A stretch of DNA of 64,000 nt from Bacteroides congonensis (GCF_900130125.1 NZ_FQXY01000011.1:930001-994000), one strand, 5' to 3'. Shown: positions 16,318 through 24,532, counted from the stretch's first letter. The notes: generated by a model not told the origin, from the sequence alone. Made by a program: numbers and translations.

Positions 16318-16958
16318 TTTCTTTGGGGCTTCCCCTATGGGTCGGGCTATTCGTTGCAATCAGAAATAGGACGGGGAGCGACCCGACCGATTTCTAATTT
16401 CCTCTGCTATCCCTAAGCCGATTCAATAAGGTAATTACCTTTTCTATTGCCGTCATTCGTGAAAAGCGGATGGCGGTTTTCTTTTTTTCGCACGATTGCC
16501 GCGTACCGCCCGGTGTGTAAGGATTTATTACATATTCCGCTGAAAAAGAGGGTGGTAATGAGATTTTTTGCATAGGGCGGTGGGGGGTAGGCTTCGCCAG
16601 TTCCGCACTAAGGTGCGGGCTGCGCTGTGTTAGTGTGTTGTGTGTCAGGTTCTTAACTTTTTGAGGGCTGGAAAAATGAAATTTTGTGCTGCAATTTTAG
16701 GGCATTTTTATCGGTAATTGCTTGTTTTATAGTAATTTACGTTTATTATTATTAACGTCTGTTTATGGTATGAAAGGTTTTTGCTTTCTGCGCTTGCTTC
16801 TGTTGGACGTTATTTCTCAAAGGTACTTTTTTTCTACGAAAGTTTTTTTTCTTCCTGTTGGGTGATGCAAGAGTTATTTCTGTTTGTTTTTATTCTGTAT
16901 GTACTTATATTGTATTGGTAATCAGGTATTTATGTTTTATTTTTCGATGAAAAATAGT
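16318..16958. other. Long intergenic region after TerL
   Basis: About 640 bp hold no credible gene. Apart from the terminator at 16450-16488, there is a patch at about 16500-16660 with many G bases and short hairpins (such as GCACTAAGGTGC), unlike its A/T-rich surroundings. Short GGGGCTTCCCC and GGTCGGG/CCCGACC pairings lie at 16325-16410. The mixed composition suggests an old insertion boundary of the accessory cassette. Confidence 0.5.
16450..16488 (+). terminator. Terminator after TerL module
   Basis: A 10-bp stem with G-T pairs (16450-16459 with 16467-16476) is followed by TTTTCTTTTTTT. Confidence 0.65.
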
Positions 16959-16966
16959 TATATTTG
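16959..16966 (+). promoter_or_regulatory. Promoter of the accessory cassette, -7 box
   Basis: TATATTTG at 16959-16966 matches TAnnTTTG. TTTA at 16936-16939 is a possible -33 element with 19-bp spacing. It would drive the phosphoribosyltransferase and RadC-like genes separately from the head module. Confidence 0.6.
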
Positions 16967-17019
16967 TATATAGAAAATATGATAAATAAGATAATAAAAA
17001 CAATCAAAATTAAACAGCT

Positions 17020-17580
17020 ATGACAGTAGAAAGCAATGTCCCAAAATCATGGAAAAGCCAATGGGCAAAGTTTATGTTTTCATTCTTCGATTATTTACCC
17101 ACTAAATACGAAGCAAACAAACGGGAATGGGCAATTAGAAAGATGATATGGGATTTTAAAGACGGCAAGCGTAGTGAATCGGTGGCGGAACTCATTGCAA
17201 AAAAGATGAGAGAGCAATTTGGTTCGCACTGTGAAGATGTGACATTGGCGTGTATTCCTGCCAGTTCCTCGGATAAAAATTCACTTCGCTACAAATCTTT
17301 CACGGAAGAGGTTGCACGCCTTACAGGATGTAAAAATGCGTATCCGGCTATTACGATAGAGGGGGGAAGATTGGCGATACATGAATCTAAAGGCAGTAAG
17401 ACGGTGCAGGATGCGGAAATTATCATTTTTGATAAGCAATTTTTTAAAGGAAAGAGGATACTTATTTTTGATGACATTCTCACACAGGGTACAAGCTACG
17501 CACGTTTTGCGTGTGCTTTGGAAAATCTTGGTGCAATAGTTTTAGGAGGATATTTTTTAGGTAAAACAATTTTAAAATAA
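17020..17580 (+). CDS. Phosphoribosyltransferase-family protein (ComF-like)
   Basis: A 186-residue type I phosphoribosyltransferase-like protein. The PRPP loop ILIFDDILTQGTSYA (about residues 148-162) is clear, and the upstream LACIPASSSDKNSLRYKSF resembles the ComFC pattern. No zinc-finger N-terminus is present. The substrate cannot be read from the sequence. It has its own promoter and is 1 bp from the RadC-like gene. Pairs like this occur in Bacteroides mobile elements, so I treat it as an accessory cassette of the phage. Confidence 0.75.
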   Translation: MTVESNVPKSWKSQWAKFMFSFFDYLPTKYEANKREWAIRKMIWDFKDGKRSESVAELIAKKMREQFGSHCEDVTLACIPASSSDKNSLRYKSFTEEVARLTGCKNAYPAITIEGGRLAIHESKGSKTVQDAEIIIFDKQFFKGKRILIFDDILTQGTSYARFACALENLGAIVLGGYFLGKTILK

Positions 17581-17581
17581 A

Positions 17582-18178
17582 ATGATTATGGAAACTTTAT
17601 TTGACAATGATTGCAGGTATATGAGTGATAGTGAATTGATGTATGAATTATCCAATAGCCGCCAGTTAGTGAGTAATTTTGAGAAAGACATTGATACTAT
17701 GAATTTGGATGATTTGTTTGCATCTTTGACACCTGGACGAAAGAAAGTTGCTATTGCAGCGGTCGAAATGTATAAGAGGCAGCAATCTACGCAAGCAGAG
17801 CGTAGAACAATAAGTATGAGCAAAGATATTTTTGACCTTATGCAACCATTGATAGGGCAAATTCAGAACGAAGAATTTTGGGTGATAGCGATAAATAACG
17901 CATCGAGAGTGATAAAGAAAGTGCGTTTGTCTGTTGGCGGTCTTGATTTTGCCCCCGTGGATATTCGTTTGTTGATACGGGTATTGATTGAGTCGGGTGC
18001 TACTCGTTTTGCTGTAGTACATAATCATCCGAGTGGAAATAACCGTCCCAGTACACAGGATAAGAATTTAACGGAAGAAATAAGGAAAGCTGGAAATATT
18101 TTGAATCTCAATTTAATAGACCATGTAATTATAGCGAATAAAGCGTTTTATAGCTTTTCGGATGAAGGGCTTTTATAG
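17582..18178 (+). CDS. RadC-like JAB-domain protein
   Basis: A 198-residue protein with the C-terminal MPN/JAB domain of RadC. The metal motif is complete: HNHPSGNNRPSTQD (His-x-His, Ser, Asp). The N-terminal third differs from chromosomal RadC and lacks an obvious HhH motif. RadC proteins are widespread on mobile elements; their biochemical role is unsettled, with DNA repair or protein processing both proposed. A second start at 17588 is possible. It forms a two-gene operon with the phosphoribosyltransferase. Confidence 0.85.
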   Translation: MIMETLFDNDCRYMSDSELMYELSNSRQLVSNFEKDIDTMNLDDLFASLTPGRKKVAIAAVEMYKRQQSTQAERRTISMSKDIFDLMQPLIGQIQNEEFWVIAINNASRVIKKVRLSVGGLDFAPVDIRLLIRVLIESGATRFAVVHNHPSGNNRPSTQDKNLTEEIRKAGNILNLNLIDHVIIANKAFYSFSDEGLL

Positions 18179-18204
18179 GGGGGGGAGGGAGGGATGCGGG
18201 GCAT

Positions 18205-18244
18205 CCCATCCCGTTTTGCTCGCACACTCGCAAAACGGGATGGG
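18205..18244. repeat. 15-bp perfect stem-loop
   Basis: CCCATCCCGTTTTGC at 18205-18219 pairs perfectly with 18230-18244, with a 10-nt loop. It begins 26 bp after the RadC-like gene. There is no T-run, so it is not a standard terminator; it may protect a 3' end or be a repeat element. Confidence 0.6.
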
Positions 18245-18375
18245 ACCCAAAAATAGGTAGATTGATTTTTATTCCGTTCCTTCAACCACGGAGGGGACGC
18301 CTCAAATCGGCGGTTGTTTGACGCAATAGAATTGCGATTCTTAATTAAAGTTAATACCTAGTGTGAATGATGAAA

Positions 18376-18415
18376 AATAACGTTTTGTTTATTGCGCAAT
18401 AAACAAAACGTTATT
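18376..18415. promoter_or_regulatory. 40-bp perfect palindrome at a promoter
   Basis: All 40 bases are perfectly self-complementary around the centre GCGC (18394-18397). A -7 box, TATATTTG, starts at its last base (18415-18422), so the palindrome covers the whole -33 region. A dimeric or tetrameric regulator would block the promoter of the gene at 18443. Confidence 0.75.
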
Positions 18416-18422
18416 ATATTTG
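18415..18422 (+). promoter_or_regulatory. Promoter -7 box
   Basis: TATATTTG fits TAnnTTTG and is directly adjacent to the 40-bp palindrome. Transcription would start about 10 bp before the ATG at 18443. Confidence 0.6.
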
Positions 18423-18442
18423 CAGTGTGTTACGACACAGAG

Positions 18443-18619
18443 ATGTTTGATAAGGTTGAAGGTCTAAATGACCGTGAGGAAATGCTTGATCATTTAAGAT
18501 TCCTCATCCGATATGAAAAACAAATTCTAGATGATGGAACTATTTTTTCAGAATCGGAATTCTACGATGAGTTATTCAGTGTAATCGTTATGATTGCTGA
18601 TGAACTTAGAGAAGAATGA
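18443..18619 (+). CDS. Hypothetical small acidic protein
   Basis: A 58-residue acidic helical protein. The frame is open from 18392, but that start lies in the palindrome and upstream of the promoter, so the ATG at 18443 is chosen. It is a single-gene unit between a palindromic operator and a terminator, so its expression is probably tightly controlled. No family is recognised. Confidence 0.55.
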   Translation: MFDKVEGLNDREEMLDHLRFLIRYEKQILDDGTIFSESEFYDELFSVIVMIADELREE

Positions 18620-18625
18620 AAGTTT

Positions 18626-18650
18626 GGGAACCTCATTTGAGGTTCCCTTT
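18626..18650 (+). terminator. Terminator
   Basis: GGGAACCTCA pairs perfectly with TGAGGTTCCC over a 2-nt gap (so the real loop is larger) and is followed by TTT. It starts 6 bp after the small acidic gene. Confidence 0.6.
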
Positions 18651-18695
18651 CATCAACCTTATCGACATTTCTTTGTTTAATTATAAAAGAAGGAT

Positions 18696-19118
18696 ATGGA
18701 TAAACAGATAGAAGATAAAATCAGAGGCTTGGTTTCTAAATTTCACCTGTTACGGACGAAAGAAGGAAGCGAGGAATTTGATAAGATATGGCAGGAGCTG
18801 AATGCAGAAATCCCGCTTGAGGAACGGAGAGAAGCCGGACGTATATTACGTGAGGCAATGCGAGAGGCGCGGGAACGTAGGAAACGAACGGATGTTGATG
18901 TTCGTACCGGAATGGGAGACTTATGCGATGTTCTATCATTATCTTATATTGCTCAACACTATTTTCAAAAAGATCGTAGTTGGTTGGCGCAACGTATTAA
19001 TGGAAATATAGTCAATGGTAAACCTTGTGCTTTTACGGAAAGTGAGTTGGAGATTTTAAAGTTTGCCTTGAATGATATAAAAAATAAATTATCGGAAACC
19101 ATATTAAACATCAAGTAA
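18696..19118 (+). CDS. DUF5053-like protein
   Basis: A 140-residue protein. The N-terminal 60 residues are charged and helical. The C-terminal half has the pattern LSLSYIAQHYFQKDRSWLAQRINGNIVNGKPCAFTESEL, which I recognise as DUF5053, a family common in Bacteroides phages and mobile elements. It resembles a helix-turn-helix domain. The start has a good ribosome site (AGAAGGAT). The function is unknown; DNA binding is likely from the fold. Confidence 0.65.
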   Translation: MDKQIEDKIRGLVSKFHLLRTKEGSEEFDKIWQELNAEIPLEERREAGRILREAMREARERRKRTDVDVRTGMGDLCDVLSLSYIAQHYFQKDRSWLAQRINGNIVNGKPCAFTESELEILKFALNDIKNKLSETILNIK

Positions 19119-19195
19119 AGTAACACATTTGGAGGAATCCCGATATTCCTTCTTTGGCTTCATTGACATGAGGCTATCACTTTGACAAGTAAAAG

Positions 19196-19224
19196 GGCTT
19201 CCACGGGTTGGAAGCCTTTTTTTT
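19196..19224 (+). terminator. Terminator
   Basis: GGCTTCCA (19196-19203) pairs with TGGAAGCC (19209-19216) and is followed by eight T bases. Confidence 0.75.
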
Positions 19225-19258
19225 GTACCTAATAGAATACTATGTATTAAGATTTCTA

Positions 19259-19266
19259 TATCTTTG
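19259..19266 (+). promoter_or_regulatory. Promoter -7 box of HIRAN gene
   Basis: TATCTTTG matches TAnnTTTG, 30 bp before the ATG at 19297. No convincing -33 element is seen. Confidence 0.5.
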
Positions 19267-19296
19267 TGATATTATTTATCATAAATTTTATGTATT

Positions 19297-20127
19297 ATGT
19301 GGTGGATCGTAATAATTATATTATTAATACTGGTTGTTATTCTAATAAAAACAAACAATAGTATTGAAGATAATTGCAAATCTAAGAATAATGTAGATCG
19401 TGATTATATGGATATTCAGATAATGAATCAAACTTTGAAGCACAGTCATTCTTTAGATAGGCAACAAACTTTAAAAAGAGTAGAGAATACAATGGTTGAT
19501 GTAACTATTGAAAAATTTCATTCTTCCAATGTAGTTGAAGGTCCCGTTCGGGGTGAGTATGTAAAACTATACCATGAATCGGAGGGACCTGTTTTATATA
19601 TTGATCCATCGGAAATTGATGAGTATAGGCAGAGATTTACAGTCTTTGTTTGGAATTCAGAGTTAGGTATAAAAGAAAAAATTATTGGCTGCACGGTAGA
19701 AAGTGTTGTAGAGCAGTGCGAAAAACAGTTTAGAAAATGGGCTGACGAAGTTGAAAAGCAAAAGAAAACTAAAAAAACAACTGTAATAAATTCGTCTAAC
19801 AAAAAGTCTGGAGTCAGTCAAAGACAAATTCCTGATATGATTTTTGAAGTCAAGGGATTAACATATCGTTCAGCACAAGCACAATTGGAAGCTGTATTAT
19901 TAGAGGTCGGTGATCAATTGCTTTTAGAGGAAGAACCGGATAATGAAGTGGATGCCTCGGCTGTAAAAGTGTTAATTCCAGCATCCGGAGAATGTATAGG
20001 ATATGTTGATAGTGAACATTGTGTGTCTGTGGGTGCTCTGATTAATCTTATAGACAATTGTACTGTGATTAAGAAATCACGCCATCAGATACCATATATC
20101 ACAGCAAAAATTAGTTTTAAAGAATAA
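19297..20127 (+). CDS. Membrane-anchored HIRAN-domain protein
   Basis: A 276-residue protein with an N-terminal membrane helix (residues 2-18: WWIVIIILLILVVILI). A variable middle region with a lysine-rich linker follows, then a C-terminal HIRAN domain at about 180-270. The HIRAN pattern is visible: FEVKGLTYR, G..L.L..EPDNEVDASAVKV, GECIGYV. HIRAN domains bind DNA ends, typically 3' ends in HLTF. Attachment to the membrane is unusual for a DNA end binder and suggests sensing of incoming or damaged DNA at the membrane. It has its own promoter and a terminator upstream, so it behaves as a moron gene. Confidence 0.75.
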   Translation: MWWIVIIILLILVVILIKTNNSIEDNCKSKNNVDRDYMDIQIMNQTLKHSHSLDRQQTLKRVENTMVDVTIEKFHSSNVVEGPVRGEYVKLYHESEGPVLYIDPSEIDEYRQRFTVFVWNSELGIKEKIIGCTVESVVEQCEKQFRKWADEVEKQKKTKKTTVINSSNKKSGVSQRQIPDMIFEVKGLTYRSAQAQLEAVLLEVGDQLLLEEEPDNEVDASAVKVLIPASGECIGYVDSEHCVSVGALINLIDNCTVIKKSRHQIPYITAKISFKE

Positions 20128-20141
20128 AATCTACTTTTCTT

Positions 20142-20172
20142 TTTGCACTTTCAAATATAATCCTCATATTTG
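20142..20172 (+). promoter_or_regulatory. Promoter of the small-gene operon
   Basis: TTTG at 20142-20145 and CATATTTG at 20165-20172 are spaced by 19 bp, close to the Bacteroides consensus. The transcript would begin near 20179, close to the first GCTAAAACATCCAT copy. Confidence 0.6.
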
Positions 20173-20176
20173 CAGT

Positions 20177-20402
20177 GCTAAAACATCCATAGAGTGTTTT
20201 CTATGTCGCGGAGTGCGGTTAATGCTCACAAAGTTGATGGGCTTTTTTTATGCCCTACCAGTATATTGATATACGGCTGTCTTTCTCCCACATTATTTTC
20301 AATGCTCCGGCATAGAATACTAATGGATGTTTTAGCGAACGGGAAATGGCAGCCGTTCTTTTTTTAAGAAAAACGCCTATAACGCTAAAACATCCATTAG
20401 TA
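20177..20402 (+). ncRNA. Candidate three-segment leader RNA switch
   Basis: The leader contains GCTAAAACATCCAT at 20177-20190 (segment A), its complement within 20318-20337 (B), and another copy at 20383-20402 (C). B and C are perfect 20-base inverted repeats, and C ends at the start codon of the next gene (ATG at 20402). A:B pairing (up to 14 bp) and B:C pairing (20 bp) exclude each other. A weak terminator hairpin (20337-20342 with 20353-20358, then seven T bases) lies between B and C. Other hairpins are at 20188-20205 and 20261-20274. This looks like an attenuator or a translation switch; the ligand or trigger is unknown. Confidence 0.5.
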
Positions 20403-20602
20403 TGAGTAACAAAAACAAACGCGCTGACAGACGCAATGTATCTGTTGAGAAACTGCAAAAAATAGTATCTGACTTCCTGTTGGATATTGCTGAAGGTGCT
20501 GAATCGCTTCCAGTCCGTAAAGGGCAAAAAGGTTTAGTAATCTACATTGAGAATCATGGCGTATTGAATTTCACTTTAAATGAGAAAGGAGGTCAGAAAT
20601 GA
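20402..20602 (+). CDS. Hypothetical small phage protein
   Basis: A 66-residue protein with a basic N-terminus and an amphipathic helix. Its start codon is part of the inverted repeat C in the leader. It overlaps the next gene by 4 bp (ATGA type). No family is recognised. Confidence 0.5.
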   Translation: MSNKNKRADRRNVSVEKLQKIVSDFLLDIAEGAESLPVRKGQKGLVIYIENHGVLNFTLNEKGGQK

Positions 20603-20940
20603 GATTCTTTGTACAGCATTTAAGTACCTATGCTCCGAAAAACCGGGCATGGAAGAAATTCATTGATTACGTCGTGAAATTTGAAAGAGTGCTCATTCCT
20701 GATGAAATATCACGGGACGCGCTTGTGGAAGAACTCCGTTTAAAAACAGAAGAAATCAATGCGCAGCATCCGAAGCTGAAACCAATCCGTTTCAGTGCCG
20801 GAAGCTTGGATGGTACTAGCTTTCGTGTTAGTGCTTCAGTAGATAAATGTGGGTGTCCGGACACGGTTTTTTCTTTGGATATTGTGAGAGTACGTTCTAT
20901 CTACCAATATAGTGAGAGTACGAAAGGAGTACTGCAATGA
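20599..20940 (+). CDS. Hypothetical phage protein
   Basis: A 113-residue protein, second of four genes joined by 4-bp overlaps or more. A strong ribosome site (AAAGGAGGTC) precedes it. It contains a CGC motif near residue 90. No family is recognised. Confidence 0.5.
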   Translation: MRFFVQHLSTYAPKNRAWKKFIDYVVKFERVLIPDEISRDALVEELRLKTEEINAQHPKLKPIRFSAGSLDGTSFRVSASVDKCGCPDTVFSLDIVRVRSIYQYSESTKGVLQ

Positions 20941-21131
20941 GAACCCCGGTATTTCGTGTTGAAAAGGTTGTCTGTTATACAGGTGACAAACGTGAATTTG
21001 AGGACTTTACTGTACTAAAAGTGGGACAAGGCTCTTTCTGTGCCTCACGTGAGGAACTGGAAGAGCTACAAAGACAGATAACGATTGCATTAAACGATAG
21101 AAAGGAGACTGGCCATGAAGACAGGCAATAA
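20937..21131 (+). CDS. Hypothetical phage protein
   Basis: A 64-residue protein overlapping its neighbours by 4 and 17 bp, preceded by AAAGGAG. It has a C-terminal charged helix (SREELEELQRQI). No family is recognised. Confidence 0.45.
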   Translation: MRTPVFRVEKVVCYTGDKREFEDFTVLKVGQGSFCASREELEELQRQITIALNDRKETGHEDRQ

Positions 21132-21369
21132 AGAACAGGTAAGCCCGGAAGAAATGGTATTGATTGAATACCTGATGGCTTTTCTTCCGGCAGAAAGAAA
21201 TAGCGAAAACGCAATTCTTAAAACCTCGCAGAACATCCAGGATGATTTATCCGATATGTGCGAAATAAGCATCAATCAGATTACTTCAGTCATGCGTGAT
21301 ACGGGATATCACATTATTGTTGACGAAGATAACTGCCCTAAATGGGTGATGGCGAGACAGACAAGATAA
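21115..21369 (+). CDS. Hypothetical HTH-like phage protein
   Basis: An 84-residue protein, last of the overlapping set, with a GAAAGGAG ribosome site. The region ISINQITSVMRDTGYHIIVDED could be a helix-turn-helix or winged helix, which would make it a regulator of the following late genes. This is weak evidence. Confidence 0.45.
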   Translation: MKTGNKEQVSPEEMVLIEYLMAFLPAERNSENAILKTSQNIQDDLSDMCEISINQITSVMRDTGYHIIVDEDNCPKWVMARQTR

Positions 21370-21398
21370 TTATTCTACATTTTTTTTTCAACATTGGG

Positions 21399-21437
21399 AA
21401 GGCGTGGTGTCGTGAGATACTGCGCCTTTGTCTTTTT
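21399..21437 (+). terminator. Terminator before the tail module
   Basis: AAGGCG (21399-21404) pairs with CGCCTT (21423-21428) around a loop with further short pairings, followed by TGTCTTTTT. It separates the small genes from the portal/tail genes. Confidence 0.5.
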
Positions 21438-21478
21438 ATGCTTCAGGTGTGGGTGGTACTTTTGAAATAAAAAAAAAT

Positions 21479-22900
21479 ATGGCTATTGCATGGCGTAAAA
21501 TAGAAATAACTCAGGATGTACCGGACAACTTTTACACGTACATGATGGTTGATTTTGCCTATTATGTAACTTTGTCGACGGACATAAGTGAATCAACAGC
21601 AGTAATTACCTGCCTGAATAAAGCAGGCAATGAAGAAGAAGTATATAGAAAAGTCTTTGTTGGAGATGCAAAGATTGAAGATGTTGGAGCTATCGTTGAA
21701 AGCTATGTAAGGCAGGGAATACATGAGTTTACTATAACTGTTACTGCGGATATAATAACAAAGACACGTTCTTTTAGGGCGGAATATGTAAAGCCTAAAC
21801 TTGAAATCAAAGACAAATTCCCGGAGTTTGCCTTTTCTTCCGCTTTGGACTCTTTAGCTTTTGAGATGGTTGGAATGCGGCAAAATTATTCTGCTAAAGT
21901 TGAAATAGTTAAAGGTGTAGATACAATTTTAGCTGAAACGTATGTACCGGATGCGAATAATGAAATAATGATTCGTGATTTATCTTCTTTGATAAATCCT
22001 TATTTGCAAGAGAATCTGCTAGGTGATTTTCAGGTAACAATACTTATTTTGAAGCCAACGTCTAATGAACAGATGGATTATTTAAAAATCTTGTTTACTG
22101 CTTTGTATTGTAAGGCGGATGTGGATATGCTTGCCGAAGATTTTATCAGTAAATTCTTTCTGTCGACGCTGATGGGCGACAAGGTTACTGCTCCGGAACG
22201 GAAAGAATATCTGCATTTTGTAACAACTGAAAAAGATTTTATCACAGAAAACGAACGAAATCTGATTACTATGCAGATAAATATTGATTGGATAGATAGT
22301 GATTTGAAGAAATCATCAGAGGTCTTAACGTGGAATATTGAGTTGAGCACGACCGCCCGCCAAAAGGTTACTGTTGATATTTCCCCTGATAAGTTTAAAA
22401 GAAAAGGATACACGCTAGCCGGGTACACGGCTAGCGTGGGTGACCGGAAACAAAAGTATATTGTTGATAATGACTGCCTGGATGTTAATCCGGCTATTGC
22501 TTTTACCAACTCGTTTGGTTGCCTGGAAACGTTTTATTTTACTGGAACCAATGAACTGGAACCTTCTCTCAAAAGAAATGCTGCCTTCATTAACGGCATA
22601 TACCGGAATTATTACATTGAAGAAGAACGGAAATTTAAGGCAGATACAGGAGTAATTCCAGAATCTATGTTATGCCTGGTTGACGAGCTAGCCCGGTCAA
22701 CTTCAACGTATTTGATTGAAAAGGGAGAAATAGGCAAGGAAATTACAATCACAGATTCAGAAACTAAGCGGAATAACAACCTGGATACTCTCTTCAGGGC
22801 GTCGATTACCTACCGTGTTGCCAACCGCAATCAGAATGAATTATCTCCTTTGCGAACTGCTAAGACATTTGATAAAACCTTTGATAAAACATTTAGATAA
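21479..22900 (+). CDS. Virion protein with tandem C-terminal repeat
   Basis: A 473-residue beta-rich protein, first of the portal/connector block, so probably part of the virion. The ATG at 21479 is preferred over the frame opening at 21428, because a possible -7 box (TACTTTTG, 21457-21464) lies just upstream of it. The last residues are KTFDKTFDKTFR, a short tandem repeat also seen in the DNA. A perfect 10-bp inverted repeat lies inside the coding region (22411-22420 with 22429-22438). No family is recognised. Confidence 0.6.
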   Translation: MAIAWRKIEITQDVPDNFYTYMMVDFAYYVTLSTDISESTAVITCLNKAGNEEEVYRKVFVGDAKIEDVGAIVESYVRQGIHEFTITVTADIITKTRSFRAEYVKPKLEIKDKFPEFAFSSALDSLAFEMVGMRQNYSAKVEIVKGVDTILAETYVPDANNEIMIRDLSSLINPYLQENLLGDFQVTILILKPTSNEQMDYLKILFTALYCKADVDMLAEDFISKFFLSTLMGDKVTAPERKEYLHFVTTEKDFITENERNLITMQINIDWIDSDLKKSSEVLTWNIELSTTARQKVTVDISPDKFKRKGYTLAGYTASVGDRKQKYIVDNDCLDVNPAIAFTNSFGCLETFYFTGTNELEPSLKRNAAFINGIYRNYYIEEERKFKADTGVIPESMLCLVDELARSTSTYLIEKGEIGKEITITDSETKRNNNLDTLFRASITYRVANRNQNELSPLRTAKTFDKTFDKTFR

Positions 22901-22901
22901 G

Positions 22902-23138
22902 ATGATTGAAGTAATTCATAGAAAAGACGCTATACGGCTCCTTGAGTCCGGGCAGCCGTGTAATATAACAGTATGGAAACTAAGTACGGGAGACATCATA
23001 GAATACAAGGGAGTACGCTGTGTCGGTTCCCATTGGCGGGGGGGGACACACAAGATTCTCTTGCCTATGTCAAAACTGTTACGTGAGTTTAGGGATATAA
23101 CAATGTTTAAAATCAATGGAATGGAGGTGTATTTATGA
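22902..23138 (+). CDS. Hypothetical small protein before portal
   Basis: A 78-residue basic protein starting at ATG 22902, 1 bp after the previous stop, and overlapping the portal gene by 4 bp. The frame is open from 22815, but that start lies in the previous gene. The fold seems beta-rich, and GSHWRGGTHKILLP stands out. No family is recognised. Confidence 0.5.
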   Translation: MIEVIHRKDAIRLLESGQPCNITVWKLSTGDIIEYKGVRCVGSHWRGGTHKILLPMSKLLREFRDITMFKINGMEVYL

Positions 23139-24532
23139 AAAATGAAACAAGAGAGCTGGAGTATATGCCTAGCGAGATATTTTCAATTGGAGATTCCGGG
23201 ATAATGGCTTCAATGGAGACAGTTACGGACAGTGCGGATATTTTCGACGAAGATGGCGACGAAATCAAAGCGATAGAAATTCCAGGCAACAAGAAGTATA
23301 AGTATATCCCTTTTGGTTCGGATAATCGCCTTCCTTTCGAGATGATCCGGTTGATAGGTCTGGATGAAGTAATGAGCCAAAACAAGTTCTTTAATGTGTT
23401 GACTTGTTACGGAGCTGGGCAGAAGTATATGGATATTAGAACCGGAAAGCCTACCCAGGATAAGGAGATTAAGAATTTTATAATACATAACAGTATCCCT
23501 TCCTTCATGCTTGAGCAAGCTACGGATGTTAAGTACTATTTTTATTGCATATCAGTTGTAATCCTTTCCAACGATGGCAATAAGATTGTAAAACTACGCC
23601 ACAAAGAGGCTTGCTATTCTCGTTTTGAACCTGTTGGTAAGGATGGAAGGATTAGTCACGTTTTATACGCTAACTTCCGGAAGTCGTCTATAAGAGAAGA
23701 AGAGGTGGAGTGTTTGCGTTTATTGGATGAGAAAGACCCGTTGGGTGATTTGGAAGTGTTGATGGGACGTGCTCCCGGACTTGATGGCTTGACAAGAGTA
23801 CGTACGAATGAACGGAAATTTGCAATCCTGGTACGTTTCCCGACTCCAGGATGCCAATATTATCCTACCCCTTACTATACTGCCATTTTCCGCGGGGATT
23901 GGTTCGATATAAAACGCCTGATAGGGAAAGGGAAGAAAGCAAAACTCAAGAATCACGCTCCTATAAAGTACCAGGTAGAAATTCACAGGGATTTTTGGGC
24001 TAACTTATTGGATGAAGAACAAATCACTGACCCGCTTCTTCAGCAGGAACGGATTAAAAAAGAAAAAGAGAATATCAAAAAGTTCGTCTCCGGAATAGAA
24101 AATTCCGGTAAGGTTTGGATTACCGGGTATTACATGGACCCTAACGGAAAGGAAAACCGTATGGTGCGTATAAATGTCATAGATACCGGAAAAGAGGGTG
24201 GGGATTGGTCTGAAGATATTGAAGAAGCAAGTAATATCACTTGTTATGGGGATAACATACATCCGAATCTCGTAGGGGCGACGCCTGGCAAATCACAATC
24301 CAATAACTCCGGTTCTGATAAACGGGAATTATTTACTCTGAAGCAATCACTGGAGATTGCATTTCACGACCTGATGTACACTCCTCATAACGTTGTAATT
24401 CATTATAATGGATGGGAAGATAAGGTCTATCCGGATGTCCCCATGATTCTTCTTACTACATTGGACAAAAATACGGATGCAAAAGAAAAGAGTGCTAATA
24501 ATAACAAATCTAATAAGGATACAAATGATTAA
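23135..24532 (+). CDS. Probable portal protein
   Basis: A 465-residue protein. The pattern ...IHPNLVGATPGKSQSNNSGSDKRELF... with a following long helix resembles the region of portal proteins of Bacteroides phages, where the clip and tunnel helix lie. The size is right. Portals form the dodecameric channel through which TerL pumps DNA. Unusually, it is 7 kb from TerL and the capsid gene. The C-terminus is low-complexity (KSANNNKSNKDTND). It overlaps the next gene by 8 bp. Confidence 0.65.
   Translation: MKNETRELEYMPSEIFSIGDSGIMASMETVTDSADIFDEDGDEIKAIEIPGNKKYKYIPFGSDNRLPFEMIRLIGLDEVMSQNKFFNVLTCYGAGQKYMDIRTGKPTQDKEIKNFIIHNSIPSFMLEQATDVKYYFYCISVVILSNDGNKIVKLRHKEACYSRFEPVGKDGRISHVLYANFRKSSIREEEVECLRLLDEKDPLGDLEVLMGRAPGLDGLTRVRTNERKFAILVRFPTPGCQYYPTPYYTAIFRGDWFDIKRLIGKGKKAKLKNHAPIKYQVEIHRDFWANLLDEEQITDPLLQQERIKKEKENIKKFVSGIENSGKVWITGYYMDPNGKENRMVRINVIDTGKEGGDWSEDIEEASNITCYGDNIHPNLVGATPGKSQSNNSGSDKRELFTLKQSLEIAFHDLMYTPHNVVIHYNGWEDKVYPDVPMILLTTLDKNTDAKEKSANNNKSNKDTND

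Noticed and set aside
16318..18442. Insertion sequence or transposon
   Set aside because: No transposase, terminal inverted repeats or target duplication were found; the region is better called an accessory cassette.
20318..20402. Invertible promoter between inverted repeats
   Set aside because: The 45 bp between the repeats hold no promoter but a terminator-like hairpin, and no invertase gene is near; an RNA switch explains the arrangement better.
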